A stretch of DNA of 49,465 nucleotides from Flavobacteriaceae bacterium (GTDB lineage: Bacteria; Bacteroidota; Bacteroidia; Flavobacteriales; Flavobacteriaceae): contig CANHEA010000011.1 of the NCBI GenBank assembly GCA_947459635.1, forward strand, positions 1 through 49,465. Reading direction: 5' to 3'. The notes under the pieces were generated by a model. The model was not told the origin of the DNA, made no database searches, and saw only the letters and a program-made list of their open reading frames with translations. The position numbers and the translations under genes are program-made. This document shows, in pieces, positions 9,425 to 17,216 of the stretch. The number at the start of each line of letters is the position of its first letter. Position 1 is the stretch's first letter.

Positions 9425-10882
9425 TTAAAATTGAAAATAAATAAATTGTTGGTTTACTTCTGATGAATAGGAAAAGTAAGAGATGGCGAGTATGAAAAAG
9501 CAATAAACACTCCATCTAATAATTCTTGGCCATTTGACCCCGAATGATTCAATGGCAAATTGTTGTTCTCTTCCTAACCATTCAATAATCAAGAACAGAA
9601 GAAGGAAAACAAAAGTAGGAATACTGGTGCCAATTCCCGGAAAATAAGGAACTTCAAAAAGTGAAAAGGACGCTATTTTTGAAATAAAACTATAAGCATG
9701 GTCTAAATCGATAGCTCTAAAGAAAATCCATGCAAATACAGTCAGGCTAAAGGTTAAACTCATCTGAAATACTTCTTTTGCACTTGGAATAACTTTTCCT
9801 TTCGCCACGATATCAAGATGATTTCTGTTCGTATTAAAAATTATGGAGGGCATGATATATAAAGCATTAAGAAACCCCCAAACAATGAAGGTCCAATTGG
9901 CTCCATGCCAAAACCCGCTTACTAAGAATAGTATAAAAGTATTTCTGATTTTTTTCCATGTCCCGCTCTTACTGCCTCCAAGAGGAATATAGAGATAATC
10001 TCTAAACCAAGTCGATAGCGAAATATGCCAACGTCGCCAAAACTCTGCGATGTCTCTTGAAAAGTAAGGAAAGGCAAAATTGCGTAGTAAATCTATTCCA
10101 AAAAGACGCGCTGTTCCCAAGGCAATATCTGAATACCCTGAAAAATCGCCATAGATTTGCATGGTAAAAAATAGTGCGCCCAGCACATGGGTACTTCCGG
10201 AGAAGGAGTCAGCGCTATTAAAAATGGTATTAGCATATTCAGCACATTGGTCAGCAATAACTATTTTCTTAAATAACCCCCATAAGATTTGTCGCAAACC
10301 ATTGACAGCTTGGCCATAATTAAATACTCTTTTCTTCTTAATTTGTGGTAATAAATGAGTAGCTCGTTCTATCGGTCCAGCGACCAAAAGCGGAAAAAAA
10401 CTTACGAATACGGCATATTCTATAAAGTTCTTTTCAGCCTTAATGCGACCTTTGTATATGTCGATCACATAGGACAAACCATGGAATGTATAAAACGAAA
10501 TTCCGACAGGTAGAATTATTTTTAGTGTCCAAGGATCTACTTTTAACCCAAAATGAGTTATCGCTTCCGCAAAAGAAGCAGCGAAAAAATTATAGTATTT
10601 AAACACCGCCAAGAACCCTAAATTTACCGAAACACTGAGCCAAAACCAAAATCGTTTTTTGCTACTACTAGTGGTGTCTGACATTTTGATTCCTGTATAA
10701 TAATCCAACAGGGTTGAAAAAACTAAGAGAAATAAAAATCGCCAATCCCAAAAGCCATAAAAGAAATAGCTTGAAACCAGAAGTAATAGGTTTTGAATTT
10801 TTAAACTCTTATTAGTGACAAACCAATAGAATACAAAAATTATCGGAAGAAAGAGGGCAAAGTTGAGGGAGTTAAAAAGCAT
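9425..10882 (-). CDS. MBOAT family O-acyltransferase (AlgI/DltB-like), copy 2
   Basis: A 485-residue polytopic acyltransferase closely related to copy 1. Long stretches of protein are identical or nearly so, for example YVIDIYKGRIKAEKNFIE and LLVAGPIERATHLLPQIKKK, and it shares the RDIAEFWRRWHISLSTWFRD and GFWHGANWTFIVWG active-site blocks. The DNA of these identical stretches differs at many third codon positions, so the duplication is not recent. It ends QQFIYFQF. A -7 element lies 30 bases upstream, and its SGNH-like partner follows at once. Confidence 0.9.
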   Translation of the reverse strand: MLFNSLNFALFLPIIFVFYWFVTNKSLKIQNLLLLVSSYFFYGFWDWRFLFLLVFSTLLDYYTGIKMSDTTSSSKKRFWFWLSVSVNLGFLAVFKYYNFFAASFAEAITHFGLKVDPWTLKIILPVGISFYTFHGLSYVIDIYKGRIKAEKNFIEYAVFVSFFPLLVAGPIERATHLLPQIKKKRVFNYGQAVNGLRQILWGLFKKIVIADQCAEYANTIFNSADSFSGSTHVLGALFFTMQIYGDFSGYSDIALGTARLFGIDLLRNFAFPYFSRDIAEFWRRWHISLSTWFRDYLYIPLGGSKSGTWKKIRNTFILFLVSGFWHGANWTFIVWGFLNALYIMPSIIFNTNRNHLDIVAKGKVIPSAKEVFQMSLTFSLTVFAWIFFRAIDLDHAYSFISKIASFSLFEVPYFPGIGTSIPTFVFLLLFLIIEWLGREQQFAIESFGVKWPRIIRWSVYCFFILAISYFSYSSEVNQQFIYFQF

Positions 10883-10911
10883 GTCTACAACGCAACATTT
10901 TTGTTGGATTT

Positions 10912-10919
10912 CAAAAGTA
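10912..10919 (-). promoter_or_regulatory. -7 element for second MBOAT module
   Basis: On the minus strand TACTTTTG (CAAAAGTA on the + strand) matches TAnnTTTG and lies 29 bases before the start at 10882. Confidence 0.5.
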
Positions 10920-11231
10920 TTAATTTATTCTAACATAATCTTTGATACTGATTCACTTTATATTTTCATTCCAAACACAATGTCAATCCAAACATGGAAT
11001 AGATAAAAAATTTTGCCTTTAATTTTATATTTCACGATTGTTGACATTTGAATGATGCATGCGTAAAGAAACTGAAAGACGAGATACATAAGGTGACAAT
11101 AATTCCTAATAACTAAATTTTACTTTCAGTTTCATTTATAAACAAAGACATTCAAAAAAAGACTTTTTTTAAGGAATTGTTACTTTGAACGGATTATTTT
11201 TAGAATACTTTATTAATCAACCCGCTTTCTA
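10920..11231. other. Gene-free divergent intergenic region
   Basis: About 310 bases of very AT-rich DNA between divergently transcribed genes. I see no open reading frame of interest. Its only clear structure is an 11-base perfect inverted repeat, GAAACTGAAAG (11068-11078) and CTTTCAGTTTC (11123-11133), 44 bases apart. Confidence 0.5.
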
Positions 11232-11239
11232 TATCTTTG
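11232..11239 (+). promoter_or_regulatory. -7 element for amidinotransferase-family gene
   Basis: TATCTTTG matches TAnnTTTG, 20 bases before ATG 11260. Its position argues against the upstream in-frame TTG at 11185 as the start. Confidence 0.6.
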
Positions 11240-11259
11240 TTTCCAATCAAAGCAAATTT

Positions 11260-12174
11260 ATGTTACCAATTCATGTTACGAATGAATCTTCCCGACTACG
11301 AGCAGTCGTGCTAGGTTCAGCCCTTAGTAATGGCCCGACGCCAACCGCAGAAGAAGCCTACGATCCGAAATCTTTAGAACATATTTTATCGGGAACGTAC
11401 CCCACCGAAGAAGATATGATTGCCGAAATGGAAGGCTTCAATCAAGTGTTTCAAAAATACGACGTCAAAGTCTATCGCCCAGAAATGATTGAAAACTACA
11501 ATCAAATTTTTACGCGTGATATAGGTTTCGTGATCGAAGATACGTTTATCAAGGCCAATATACTTCCAGATCGCGAACGCGAATTGGATGCCATTCAATA
11601 CATCATCGACCAAATTGATCCTAAAAAAGTAGTGCGTCCGCCAGCCGAGGTACACATAGAAGGTGGCGATGTCATCTTGTGGAATGACTATATTTTCATA
11701 GGAACTTACAAAGGAAGCGACTACAAAGATTACATCACAGCGCGCACCAATATGGAAGGTGTGAACTATATCAAACAATTATTCCCAAACAAAATCGTCA
11801 AGGAATTCGACTTGGTAAAATCTAAGATTGAAGCCAGAGACAACGCGCTGCACTTAGATTGTTGCTTTCAGCCAGTCGGAATCAATAAAGGAATCATCTA
11901 CAAAAGCGGTTTCCGAGAAGAAGCGGATTATATGTATTTGGTGAAACTTTTCGGCAAAGAAAACTTATTTCACATTACAAGAGATGAGATGTACGAAATG
12001 AATTCCAACATTTTCTCCATCACCCCAGACGTGGTGGTTTCTGAAAAAAGCTTTACTCGATTGAACACTTGGTTGCGTGACAACGGATTTACCGTCGAAG
12101 AAATCTCGTACTCCGAAATTGCCAAACAAGAAGGATTGTTGCGTTGTTCTACGCTGCCGTTGATTAGAGATTAA
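11260..12174 (+). CDS. Arginine deiminase/DDAH superfamily hydrolase
   Basis: A 304-residue enzyme of the guanidino-group modifying superfamily, which forms a thiourea intermediate on a catalytic Cys. Family marks are: IFTRDIGFV (substrate carboxylate/Asp region), EVHIEGGDVILWND (the EGGD block), ALHLDCCFQP (catalytic His with Asp), and the C-terminal Cys in GLLRCSTLPLIRD. Flavobacterial homologues are usually called dimethylarginine dimethylaminohydrolase-like; whether it acts on arginine, methylarginine or another guanidine is not determined by sequence. A second family member, CtlX-like, lies downstream at 12716, separated by the S23-type insertion. The start is set by the -7 element at 11232. 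Confidence 0.85.
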   Translation: MLPIHVTNESSRLRAVVLGSALSNGPTPTAEEAYDPKSLEHILSGTYPTEEDMIAEMEGFNQVFQKYDVKVYRPEMIENYNQIFTRDIGFVIEDTFIKANILPDRERELDAIQYIIDQIDPKKVVRPPAEVHIEGGDVILWNDYIFIGTYKGSDYKDYITARTNMEGVNYIKQLFPNKIVKEFDLVKSKIEARDNALHLDCCFQPVGINKGIIYKSGFREEADYMYLVKLFGKENLFHITRDEMYEMNSNIFSITPDVVVSEKSFTRLNTWLRDNGFTVEEISYSEIAKQEGLLRCSTLPLIRD

Positions 12175-12175
12175 T

Positions 12176-12236
12176 TCTTGTTGTCGGTTGTGAGTAGTAC
12201 GTTGTAAGTTGTATGTTGTGTGTTTTGATATAGCGT
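12176..12236. repeat. Left flank of S23 element (heptamer array, minus orientation)
   Basis: GT/TG-rich degenerate heptamer units of the form ATGTTGT (reverse complement ACAACAT). Bases 12193-12213, agtagtacgttgtaagttgta (21 bases, given here as the inverted arm), are an exact reverse complement of 12638-12658 on the other side of the S23-type gene. Confidence 0.8.
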
Positions 12237-12265
12237 GAATTTAATATAAGCCAAAAATAGAAGAT

Positions 12266-12634
12266 ATGAGCAGTTATAAGGATTTAGAGATTTATACTTT
12301 GGGATTAGAGTTGTTTTATAAAGCGCATTTAGCCTCTTTAAAACTACCAAAACACGAACTGTATGAACTTGGGAGTCAGCTACGAAGATCAGCGGATTCT
12401 GTCCCAACAAATATAGTTGAAGGTTATGGCAGAAAACGATACAAAGCAGATTTTATTAAATTTCTAACCTACTCCTATGCCAGTTGTCTTGAAGCTGTAT
12501 TCCATTTACAAAAAATTGCGACATTATACCCAACTATAATTGATAATGAACAAGAGTTTATCGATAAATACAATGAGTTGAGTGCCAAAATTTATAATTT
12601 TACTAAATACGTCGAACAAAACTGGAAATCCTAA
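12266..12634 (+). CDS. Four-helix-bundle protein (S23/Avd-like family)
   Basis: A 122-residue all-helical protein of the family founded on the S23 proteins of 23S rRNA intervening sequences and including the Avd accessory protein of diversity-generating retroelements. The family mark is clear: QLRRSADSVPTNIVEGYGRK, then KADFIKFLTYSYASCLEAVFHL. The molecular role of free-standing copies is unknown; a nucleic-acid-binding role is suspected from Avd. It sits alone between two arginine deiminase superfamily genes and is bracketed by inverted heptamer arrays with a 21-base perfect inverted repeat. No reverse transcriptase or variable-repeat pair is seen, so a retroelement is not supported. Confidence 0.88.
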   Translation: MSSYKDLEIYTLGLELFYKAHLASLKLPKHELYELGSQLRRSADSVPTNIVEGYGRKRYKADFIKFLTYSYASCLEAVFHLQKIATLYPTIIDNEQEFIDKYNELSAKIYNFTKYVEQNWKS

Positions 12635-12635
12635 C

Positions 12636-12714
12636 TTTACAACTTACAACGTACTACTTACAACATACAACATACAACATACAACGTACAACCTACAACC
12701 CACAACTTCTAAAA
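12636..12714. repeat. Right flank of S23 element (ACAACNT heptamer array)
   Basis: Tandem heptamers ACAACAT, ACAACAT, ACAACAT, ACAACGT, ACAACCT and ACAACCC run up to the ctlX start region. The part 12638-12658 is the exact inverted partner of 12193-12213. Confidence 0.85.
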
Positions 12715-12715
12715 C

Positions 12716-13651
12716 ATGAAACAAACCACCAATTCCATCCTCATGATTCGCCCAGTAGCGTTTCGAATGAACGAGCAAACTGCCGTCAACAACTATTATC
12801 AAAAAGTATTGGATGGCTTGTCTACCGAAACGGTCAATGCCAAAGCACAAGAAGAGTTTGATGCTTTTGTCAATAAATTACGCATGGTTGGTGTAGACGT
12901 GATCGTTGTGGAAGACACCAAAACGCCCGATACACCAGACTCGATTTTCCCAAACAATTGGATTTCTTTCCACGAAAATGGCGATGTAGCTTTATACCCA
13001 ATGTTTGCCGAAAACCGACGCCACGAAAGACGCGAAGATGTCCTAGATATTTTGGAAGACCAAGGTTTTGTCATCAATAACATTATGGATTATACCTCTG
13101 CCGAAGAAGATGGTTATTTTCTTGAAGGCACGGGAAGTATTCTCTTAGATCGCCAAAATGATAAAGCCTATTGTGCTTTGTCGCCACGCGCCGACGAAGA
13201 ATTATTCATCGAATTCTGCGAAGATTTTGAATATACACCGGTTATTTTTGAAGCGTTTCAAACGGTCAATGGCGAGCGAAAACTCATCTATCACACCAAC
13301 GTGATGATGTGCTTAGGAGAAACCTTTGCTGTGATTTGCGCCGACTGCATCGACGACAAAAAAGAACGGAAAATGGTTTTAGATAGCTTACGAGGCGACG
13401 AAAAAGAAGTCATCCTCATCACCGAAGACCAGGTCAATAATTTCGCAGGAAATATGCTGGAAGTGAAAGGTTCAGACGACCGCAGATATTTGGTAATGAG
13501 CAAATCAGCACACCAAAGCCTAACCAAAAAACAAATTGCACAAATAGAAGAACACGTCACCATCTTAAGTTCAAGTCTCGATACCATTGAAGCTTGCGGT
13601 GGCGGTAGCGCACGCTGTATGATGGCGGAAGTTTTTCTGCCTAAAGAATAA
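12716..13651 (+). CDS. ctlX: CtlX-like citrulline/guanidino hydrolase
   Basis: A 311-residue member of the arginine deiminase superfamily that closely resembles the family named citrulline utilization hydrolase CtlX, which in Francisella is needed for citrulline use. Features are ILMIRPVAFRMNEQT at the N-terminus, PDSIFPNNWISFHENG, the acidic/Gly block FLEGTGSILLDR, the His block LIYHTNVMMCLG, and the C-terminal catalytic Cys (about residue 301) in GGGSARCMMAEVF. The ATG follows the heptamer array at once, so the array occupies the place where its own promoter or leader would be. The activity assignment is by family only. Confidence 0.82.
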   Translation: MKQTTNSILMIRPVAFRMNEQTAVNNYYQKVLDGLSTETVNAKAQEEFDAFVNKLRMVGVDVIVVEDTKTPDTPDSIFPNNWISFHENGDVALYPMFAENRRHERREDVLDILEDQGFVINNIMDYTSAEEDGYFLEGTGSILLDRQNDKAYCALSPRADEELFIEFCEDFEYTPVIFEAFQTVNGERKLIYHTNVMMCLGETFAVICADCIDDKKERKMVLDSLRGDEKEVILITEDQVNNFAGNMLEVKGSDDRRYLVMSKSAHQSLTKKQIAQIEEHVTILSSSLDTIEACGGGSARCMMAEVFLPKE

Positions 13652-13656
13652 TTATT

Positions 13657-13710
13657 GCCACAAAGACGCAAAGAAAATAAGAAATCTTCGTGACTTTGCG
13701 TCTTCGTGGC
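13657..13710. repeat. CTTTGCG inverted repeat between convergent genes
   Basis: Arms GCCACAAAGACGCAAAG (13657-13673) and CTTTGCGTCTTCGTGGC (13694-13710) match at 16 of 17 positions around a 20-base loop. It lies exactly between the ends of ctlX and the CpeT-like gene, where a bidirectional terminator would be expected, and shares the CTTTGCG motif with 713-758. Confidence 0.75.
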
Positions 13711-13716
13711 ACTACC

Positions 13717-14343
13717 TTACTTCAACTTATCAAAAACATAGCCCGCTTTCGTCGCGCCCCAAACTTGCTTTCCGTCTTTATCAAATCCTTGATCCCAAGA
13801 CAAAATTTGTGTAGGTGTCACGGTTACTTTTGACGAGGCATAAGTTGCGCCACGCAATTCACTTGGACAAGTTTTCTCTCCCGTACTTCCGGCAAATTTG
13901 TTCTTTTCTATACGATGCAAAACAACGCCGCAACCTTGTTTGAGCTCGATATCATTTTCAGTCAATGCATCAAAGGCTTCTGGAGTAGCCCATTTGCCAA
14001 TCCATTCTTTTTCGTTTTTTAAGGTGTGAATTTCACTGATGAATTCGTTTTCACCGCGCTGTGATACTTTATAAATACGAACGCGATACGGCTTGTCTTG
14101 TTTCTTAAATAAAGCTTGCTCCACATACAAATAGTGACCTTTATTTTTCCAAATCGGAACCATGCGCAACGAAATATTAAAGTAACTCGTGTCTTTCACC
14201 GATTGTTTTTCAGAAGAGTAGGTTCCTTGCATAATAGAAACCAATTCATTCAAATGGGCTTCACTTTTAGAAGCCACATTTTGGCCCGATTTACAACTTG
14301 CGATAGCTATTCCTAGTATCGCAATAAGGAATAATTTTTTCAT
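13717..14343 (-). CDS. CpcT/CpeT-like lipoprotein
   Basis: A 208-residue protein with a lipoprotein signal (MKKLFLIAILGIAIASC, lipobox Cys17), so it is probably membrane-anchored in the envelope. The mature part carries the CpcT/CpeT signature in order: LVSIMQGTYSSEKQS, YFNISLRMVPIW, YLYVEQALF, PYRVRIYKVSQ, KQGCGVVLHR, FAGSTGEKTCPSELRGATYA and LSWDQGFDKDGKQVWGA. CpcT is a phycocyanobilin lyase in cyanobacteria, but nothing in the window suggests phycobiliproteins, so the ligand here must be something else. A near-consensus -7 element (TATCTTTA, minus strand, 14380-14387) lies upstream. Confidence 0.85.
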   Translation of the reverse strand: MKKLFLIAILGIAIASCKSGQNVASKSEAHLNELVSIMQGTYSSEKQSVKDTSYFNISLRMVPIWKNKGHYLYVEQALFKKQDKPYRVRIYKVSQRGENEFISEIHTLKNEKEWIGKWATPEAFDALTENDIELKQGCGVVLHRIEKNKFAGSTGEKTCPSELRGATYASSKVTVTPTQILSWDQGFDKDGKQVWGATKAGYVFDKLK

Positions 14344-14459
14344 AAAGAAGGGTGATTTTTGAGGTGTTGTTTAAGGTCGTAAAGATAAAAATTCAATAAA
14401 CACAACTGTTAGTTTGCTGTTAAAACTTTGCTGGTCATTCGACCGCACTTCATTTTTTG

Positions 14460-14467
14460 TACTTTTG
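14460..14467 (+). promoter_or_regulatory. -7 element for CoA-binding protein
   Basis: TACTTTTG matches TAnnTTTG, ending only 4 bases before ATG 14472. Transcription starting the usual few bases downstream would give an almost leaderless message. Confidence 0.5.
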
Positions 14468-14471
14468 CTTT

Positions 14472-14837
14472 ATGAAAAATAAAAAAACCTTGGTTCTGGG
14501 CGCTTCAACAAAACCAGATAGATATGCGTACAAAGCCATCGAAATGTTGGTCGATAAAGGCCATTCCACCTTGGCGATTGGTCAAAATGCGGGCGAAGTC
14601 GCTGGAATAAAAATTCAAACCAAAGCGATTCCACTCAAAAATATCGATACGGTGACCCTATACATCAATGCATTGCGCCAGCGCGATTACTACAATTACA
14701 TTATCGAAACCAAGCCAAAACGCGTGATTTTTAATCCAGGCACCGAAAACCCTGAGTTATATCAACTGCTTAAAGCCAACGGAATTGGAGTAGAAGTAGC
14801 GTGCACATTAGTCCTATTGACCACCAATCAATATTAA
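14472..14837 (+). CDS. CoA-binding domain protein (YccU-like)
   Basis: A 121-residue single-domain protein with a Rossmann-type CoA-binding fold. Visible are KKTLVLGASTKPDRYAYKA at the N-terminus, matching the nucleotide-binding loop of the family, then DTVTLYINALRQRDYY, and KRVIFNPGTENPELYQLLKANGIGVEVAC with the conserved NPG motif. The family resembles the CoA-binding domain of succinyl-CoA synthetase but lacks the catalytic partner; cellular role is unknown. ATG 14472 is preferred to the TTG at 14457, which lies upstream of the -7 element. It is monocistronic. Confidence 0.82.
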   Translation: MKNKKTLVLGASTKPDRYAYKAIEMLVDKGHSTLAIGQNAGEVAGIKIQTKAIPLKNIDTVTLYINALRQRDYYNYIIETKPKRVIFNPGTENPELYQLLKANGIGVEVACTLVLLTTNQY

Positions 14838-14842
14838 TTTTT

Positions 14843-14922
14843 AGGAGCTATTCCTGCTGTCCGTTGTATCTTTTGTGTCGAACGCCGCCACAAAAGGATG
14901 CCACTGCCATCAGGGCTAGGTG
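14843..14922. repeat. Intergenic palindromic repeat, copy B
   Basis: The same family as 576-680: ATCTTTTGTG (14868-14877) pairs with CACAAAAGGAT (14889-14899), flanked by GGAGCTATTCCTGCTGTCCG and ending ATCAGGGCTA. It lies between the convergent CoA-binding gene and the symporter gene, a position that would suit a transcription barrier. Confidence 0.75.
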
Positions 14923-14935
14923 TTTACGTTTACAA

Positions 14936-16438
14936 TCAGAATTTCGTTTGCGAAGTCGCTGGTTTGCTAATCATCAACAATCCCAAGAAAGTCAGCAATC
15001 CGTTGATGATGATGAGTTCATTATCAATCACATAATCACCCAAAAGTGCGGCCGAATTTTTACTAATCAAAAAGCAAATCGCAGGCGACAACACGCAGAC
15101 AAACGGCACCCATTTGTCCTTCACAGTTTTCGACTTCATAAATAATCCGAATCCATACAATCCTAATAAAGGTCCATAGGTATAGGACGCGATTTTAAAA
15201 ATCATACTCACGACCGACGCATCGTTAATCGCATTGAAAATCACGATGACGATAAACATCAAGAATGAAAAGGTGATATGAACAGCATGTCTTGTTTTTA
15301 CAATGTTGGGTTTGTTGGCGTTCTCAGTTTTGTCCATTCCTAGAAAGTCAACGCAAAAGGAAGTAGTCAATGCAGTAAGCGCGCTATCGGTTGTGGCAAA
15401 TGTCGCAGCGGTAAGTCCGAGTAGGAAAACCACCGACGGCACTATGCTCAAATGGTGAAAAGCAATTTCAGGAAAAAGCAAATCTGTTCGCGGTTTGCCT
15501 GTGATGAGGTCGTTCGGAATTTCGATGTTGTTTTGACTCGCGTAAATGTAAAGCAATGCTCCAACGCTAAGAAAGAAGATGTTGATTAAGACAAAAATTC
15601 CAGTAAAAGTGTACATGTTTTTTTGCGCATCTTCAATATGCGCGCAACTCAAATTTTTCTGCATCAAATCTTGGTCTAAGCCCACCATGGCAATGGTGAC
15701 GAAGATTCCGCCTAGAATTTGTTTGATAAAATAAGTTCCTTTTAAATAATCTTCATAGAAAAATATCTTCGAGTAATTGCTGTTTTTGACTTTTTCAAAG
15801 GCTTCAAAAAACGATAAATTCAAACTGTTGCAAATAAAAATAATCGTCAAGAAAACCGAGGAAACCAAAAAGAACGTTTGCAAAGTATCGGTGATGATGA
15901 TGGTTTTGAGTCCACCGCGATATGTATAAGCAAAAATCAATGCCAATGAAATTAGCACGGTCAACGCAAATGGGATGTGATAAAAATCAAAAACATAGCG
16001 CTGCAAGACAATCACCACCAAATACAATCGGAAAGATGAGCCAATCGTTCTACTTAAAAGGAAAATAAAAGCTGCCGTTTTATAACTCACGGTTCCGAGG
16101 CGTTGTTCGATGTAACTGTAAATCGAAGTCAAATTCATTCTATAATACAGCGGCAGTAACACTTTCGCAATCACTAAAAAACCAATCGCGTTACCCAACA
16201 CAAACTGAAAATACTTGAATTGATTTTCCGGATTGCCCACTTCGCCAGGCACAGAAATAAAAGTCACGCCAGATAAGGCAGTTCCGATCATTCCGAATGC
16301 TACCAAATACCATTTCGAATTCTTGTTGGCTTTAAAAAAAGCATCATTGCCACTATTTTTTTTGCTCGTATAATGCGAAATAATAAAGAGCAGACCGAAG
16401 TAAACGGTGATGAGCGACAGAATGGCAAATGGAGTCAT
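14936..16438 (-). CDS. Sodium:solute symporter (SSS family)
   Basis: A 500-residue polytopic inner-membrane transporter of the sodium:solute symporter family. It shows about 13 hydrophobic segments. Early sequence reads TSKKNSGNDAFFKANKNSKW, then a Gly-rich FGMIGTALSGVTFISVPGEVG, typical of SSS TM2-TM3 including the unwound sodium-site helix. A central GGLKTIIITDTLQ follows, then VGLDQDLMQKNLSC and the conserved TAATFATTDSALTALTTSF in the sodium-site helix. The solute cannot be deduced. I take the ATG at 16438 (MTPFAILSL); the longer in-frame start at 16480 adds a cytosolic-looking sequence with no homology. Confidence 0.85.
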   Translation of the reverse strand: MTPFAILSLITVYFGLLFIISHYTSKKNSGNDAFFKANKNSKWYLVAFGMIGTALSGVTFISVPGEVGNPENQFKYFQFVLGNAIGFLVIAKVLLPLYYRMNLTSIYSYIEQRLGTVSYKTAAFIFLLSRTIGSSFRLYLVVIVLQRYVFDFYHIPFALTVLISLALIFAYTYRGGLKTIIITDTLQTFFLVSSVFLTIIFICNSLNLSFFEAFEKVKNSNYSKIFFYEDYLKGTYFIKQILGGIFVTIAMVGLDQDLMQKNLSCAHIEDAQKNMYTFTGIFVLINIFFLSVGALLYIYASQNNIEIPNDLITGKPRTDLLFPEIAFHHLSIVPSVVFLLGLTAATFATTDSALTALTTSFCVDFLGMDKTENANKPNIVKTRHAVHITFSFLMFIVIVIFNAINDASVVSMIFKIASYTYGPLLGLYGFGLFMKSKTVKDKWVPFVCVLSPAICFLISKNSAALLGDYVIDNELIIINGLLTFLGLLMISKPATSQTKF

Positions 16439-16523
16439 GGTTCTAATTTTATGATGCCAAAATACACAAATTATCTTCAAATTTTCAAATTATCTAATTT
16501 TCAAATTGACTACCTTTACGCCC

Positions 16524-17144
16524 ATGGAATTTTCTTCAAAATTATTAGAAAAAGCGGTCAACGAAATGGCGCAATTACCAGGAATTGGCAAGCGAACTGC
16601 TTTGCGATTGGTTTTGCATTTACTCAAACAACCCACAGAAAAGACACGCTTCTTGAGTGACGCATTAACCATGATGCGAGAGGAAGTCAAGTTTTGCAAC
16701 AGTTGTCATAATATTTCCGATCTCGAACTGTGTGAAATTTGTTCCAACGCCAATCGGAATCACAAAATTATTTGTGTTGTAGAAGATATTCGCGACGTCA
16801 TGGCTATTGAAAACACGCAACAGTTCAAAGGGATTTATCATGTTTTAGGGGGTAAAATTTCTCCGATTGATGGTGTCGGACCAAGTCAACTCAACATTTC
16901 TACTTTGGTTGATAAGGTGAAGACCGGAACAATACAAGAACTCATATTTGCACTTAGCTCAACCATGGAAGGCGACACGACTAATTTTTTCATCTACAAA
17001 CAAATTAAAGATTACAATATAATAACCTCTACGATAGCGCGCGGAATAGCGGTCGGTGACGAATTGGAATATGCCGACGAAGTCACTTTAGGTCGCAGTA
17101 TTCTGCAACGAATTCCATTAGAAATTTCCTTCAAAAACAATTAA
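16524..17144 (+). CDS. recR: Recombination mediator protein RecR
   Basis: Cytoplasmic DNA-repair protein that acts with RecO and RecF to load RecA at gaps. The 206 residues hold the helix-hairpin-helix [19 protein letters not shown], a four-cysteine zinc motif (Cys58, Cys61, Cys70, Cys73 in [16 protein letters not shown]), and a Toprim domain beginning [15 protein letters not shown] with [19 protein letters not shown] Walker-like end, [24 protein letters not shown], completes it. ATG 16524 gives the standard length. It lies 72 bases before the polysaccharide exporter gene, but that gene has its own promoter. Confidence 0.95.
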   Translation: MEFSSKLLEKAVNEMAQLPGIGKRTALRLVLHLLKQPTEKTRFLSDALTMMREEVKFCNSCHNISDLELCEICSNANRNHKIICVVEDIRDVMAIENTQQFKGIYHVLGGKISPIDGVGPSQLNISTLVDKVKTGTIQELIFALSSTMEGDTTNFFIYKQIKDYNIITSTIARGIAVGDELEYADEVTLGRSILQRIPLEISFKNN

Positions 17145-17164
17145 CTATTTTGTTGCCTCGTTTT

Positions 17165-17194
17165 TTTGTAATTCTAAATGAAAAACTATCTTTG
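17165..17194 (+). promoter_or_regulatory. Promoter of the polysaccharide locus
   Basis: TTTG at 17165-17168 (-33) and TATCTTTG at 17187-17194 (-7), 18 bases apart, make the best promoter match in the window. The exporter ATG at 17217 is 22 bases downstream; an in-frame ATG at 17178 would lie inside the promoter. Confidence 0.75.
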
Positions 17195-17216
17195 TTTGCA
17201 AAATTTTTTTAAGAAA

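Noticed and set aside
6089..10882. Recent inverted duplication or assembly artefact
   Set aside because: The two MBOAT genes differ at many synonymous positions and their SGNH partners differ greatly.
12266..12634. Diversity-generating retroelement around the Avd-like protein
   Set aside because: No reverse transcriptase, template repeat or variable repeat is present nearby.
12176..12714. CRISPR array from the ACAACNT heptamers
   Set aside because: Units are 7 bases with no spacers, and no cas genes are present.
16439..16480. Longer start of the symporter
   Set aside because: Added residues are not part of the family, and ATG 16438 begins directly before the first membrane helix.
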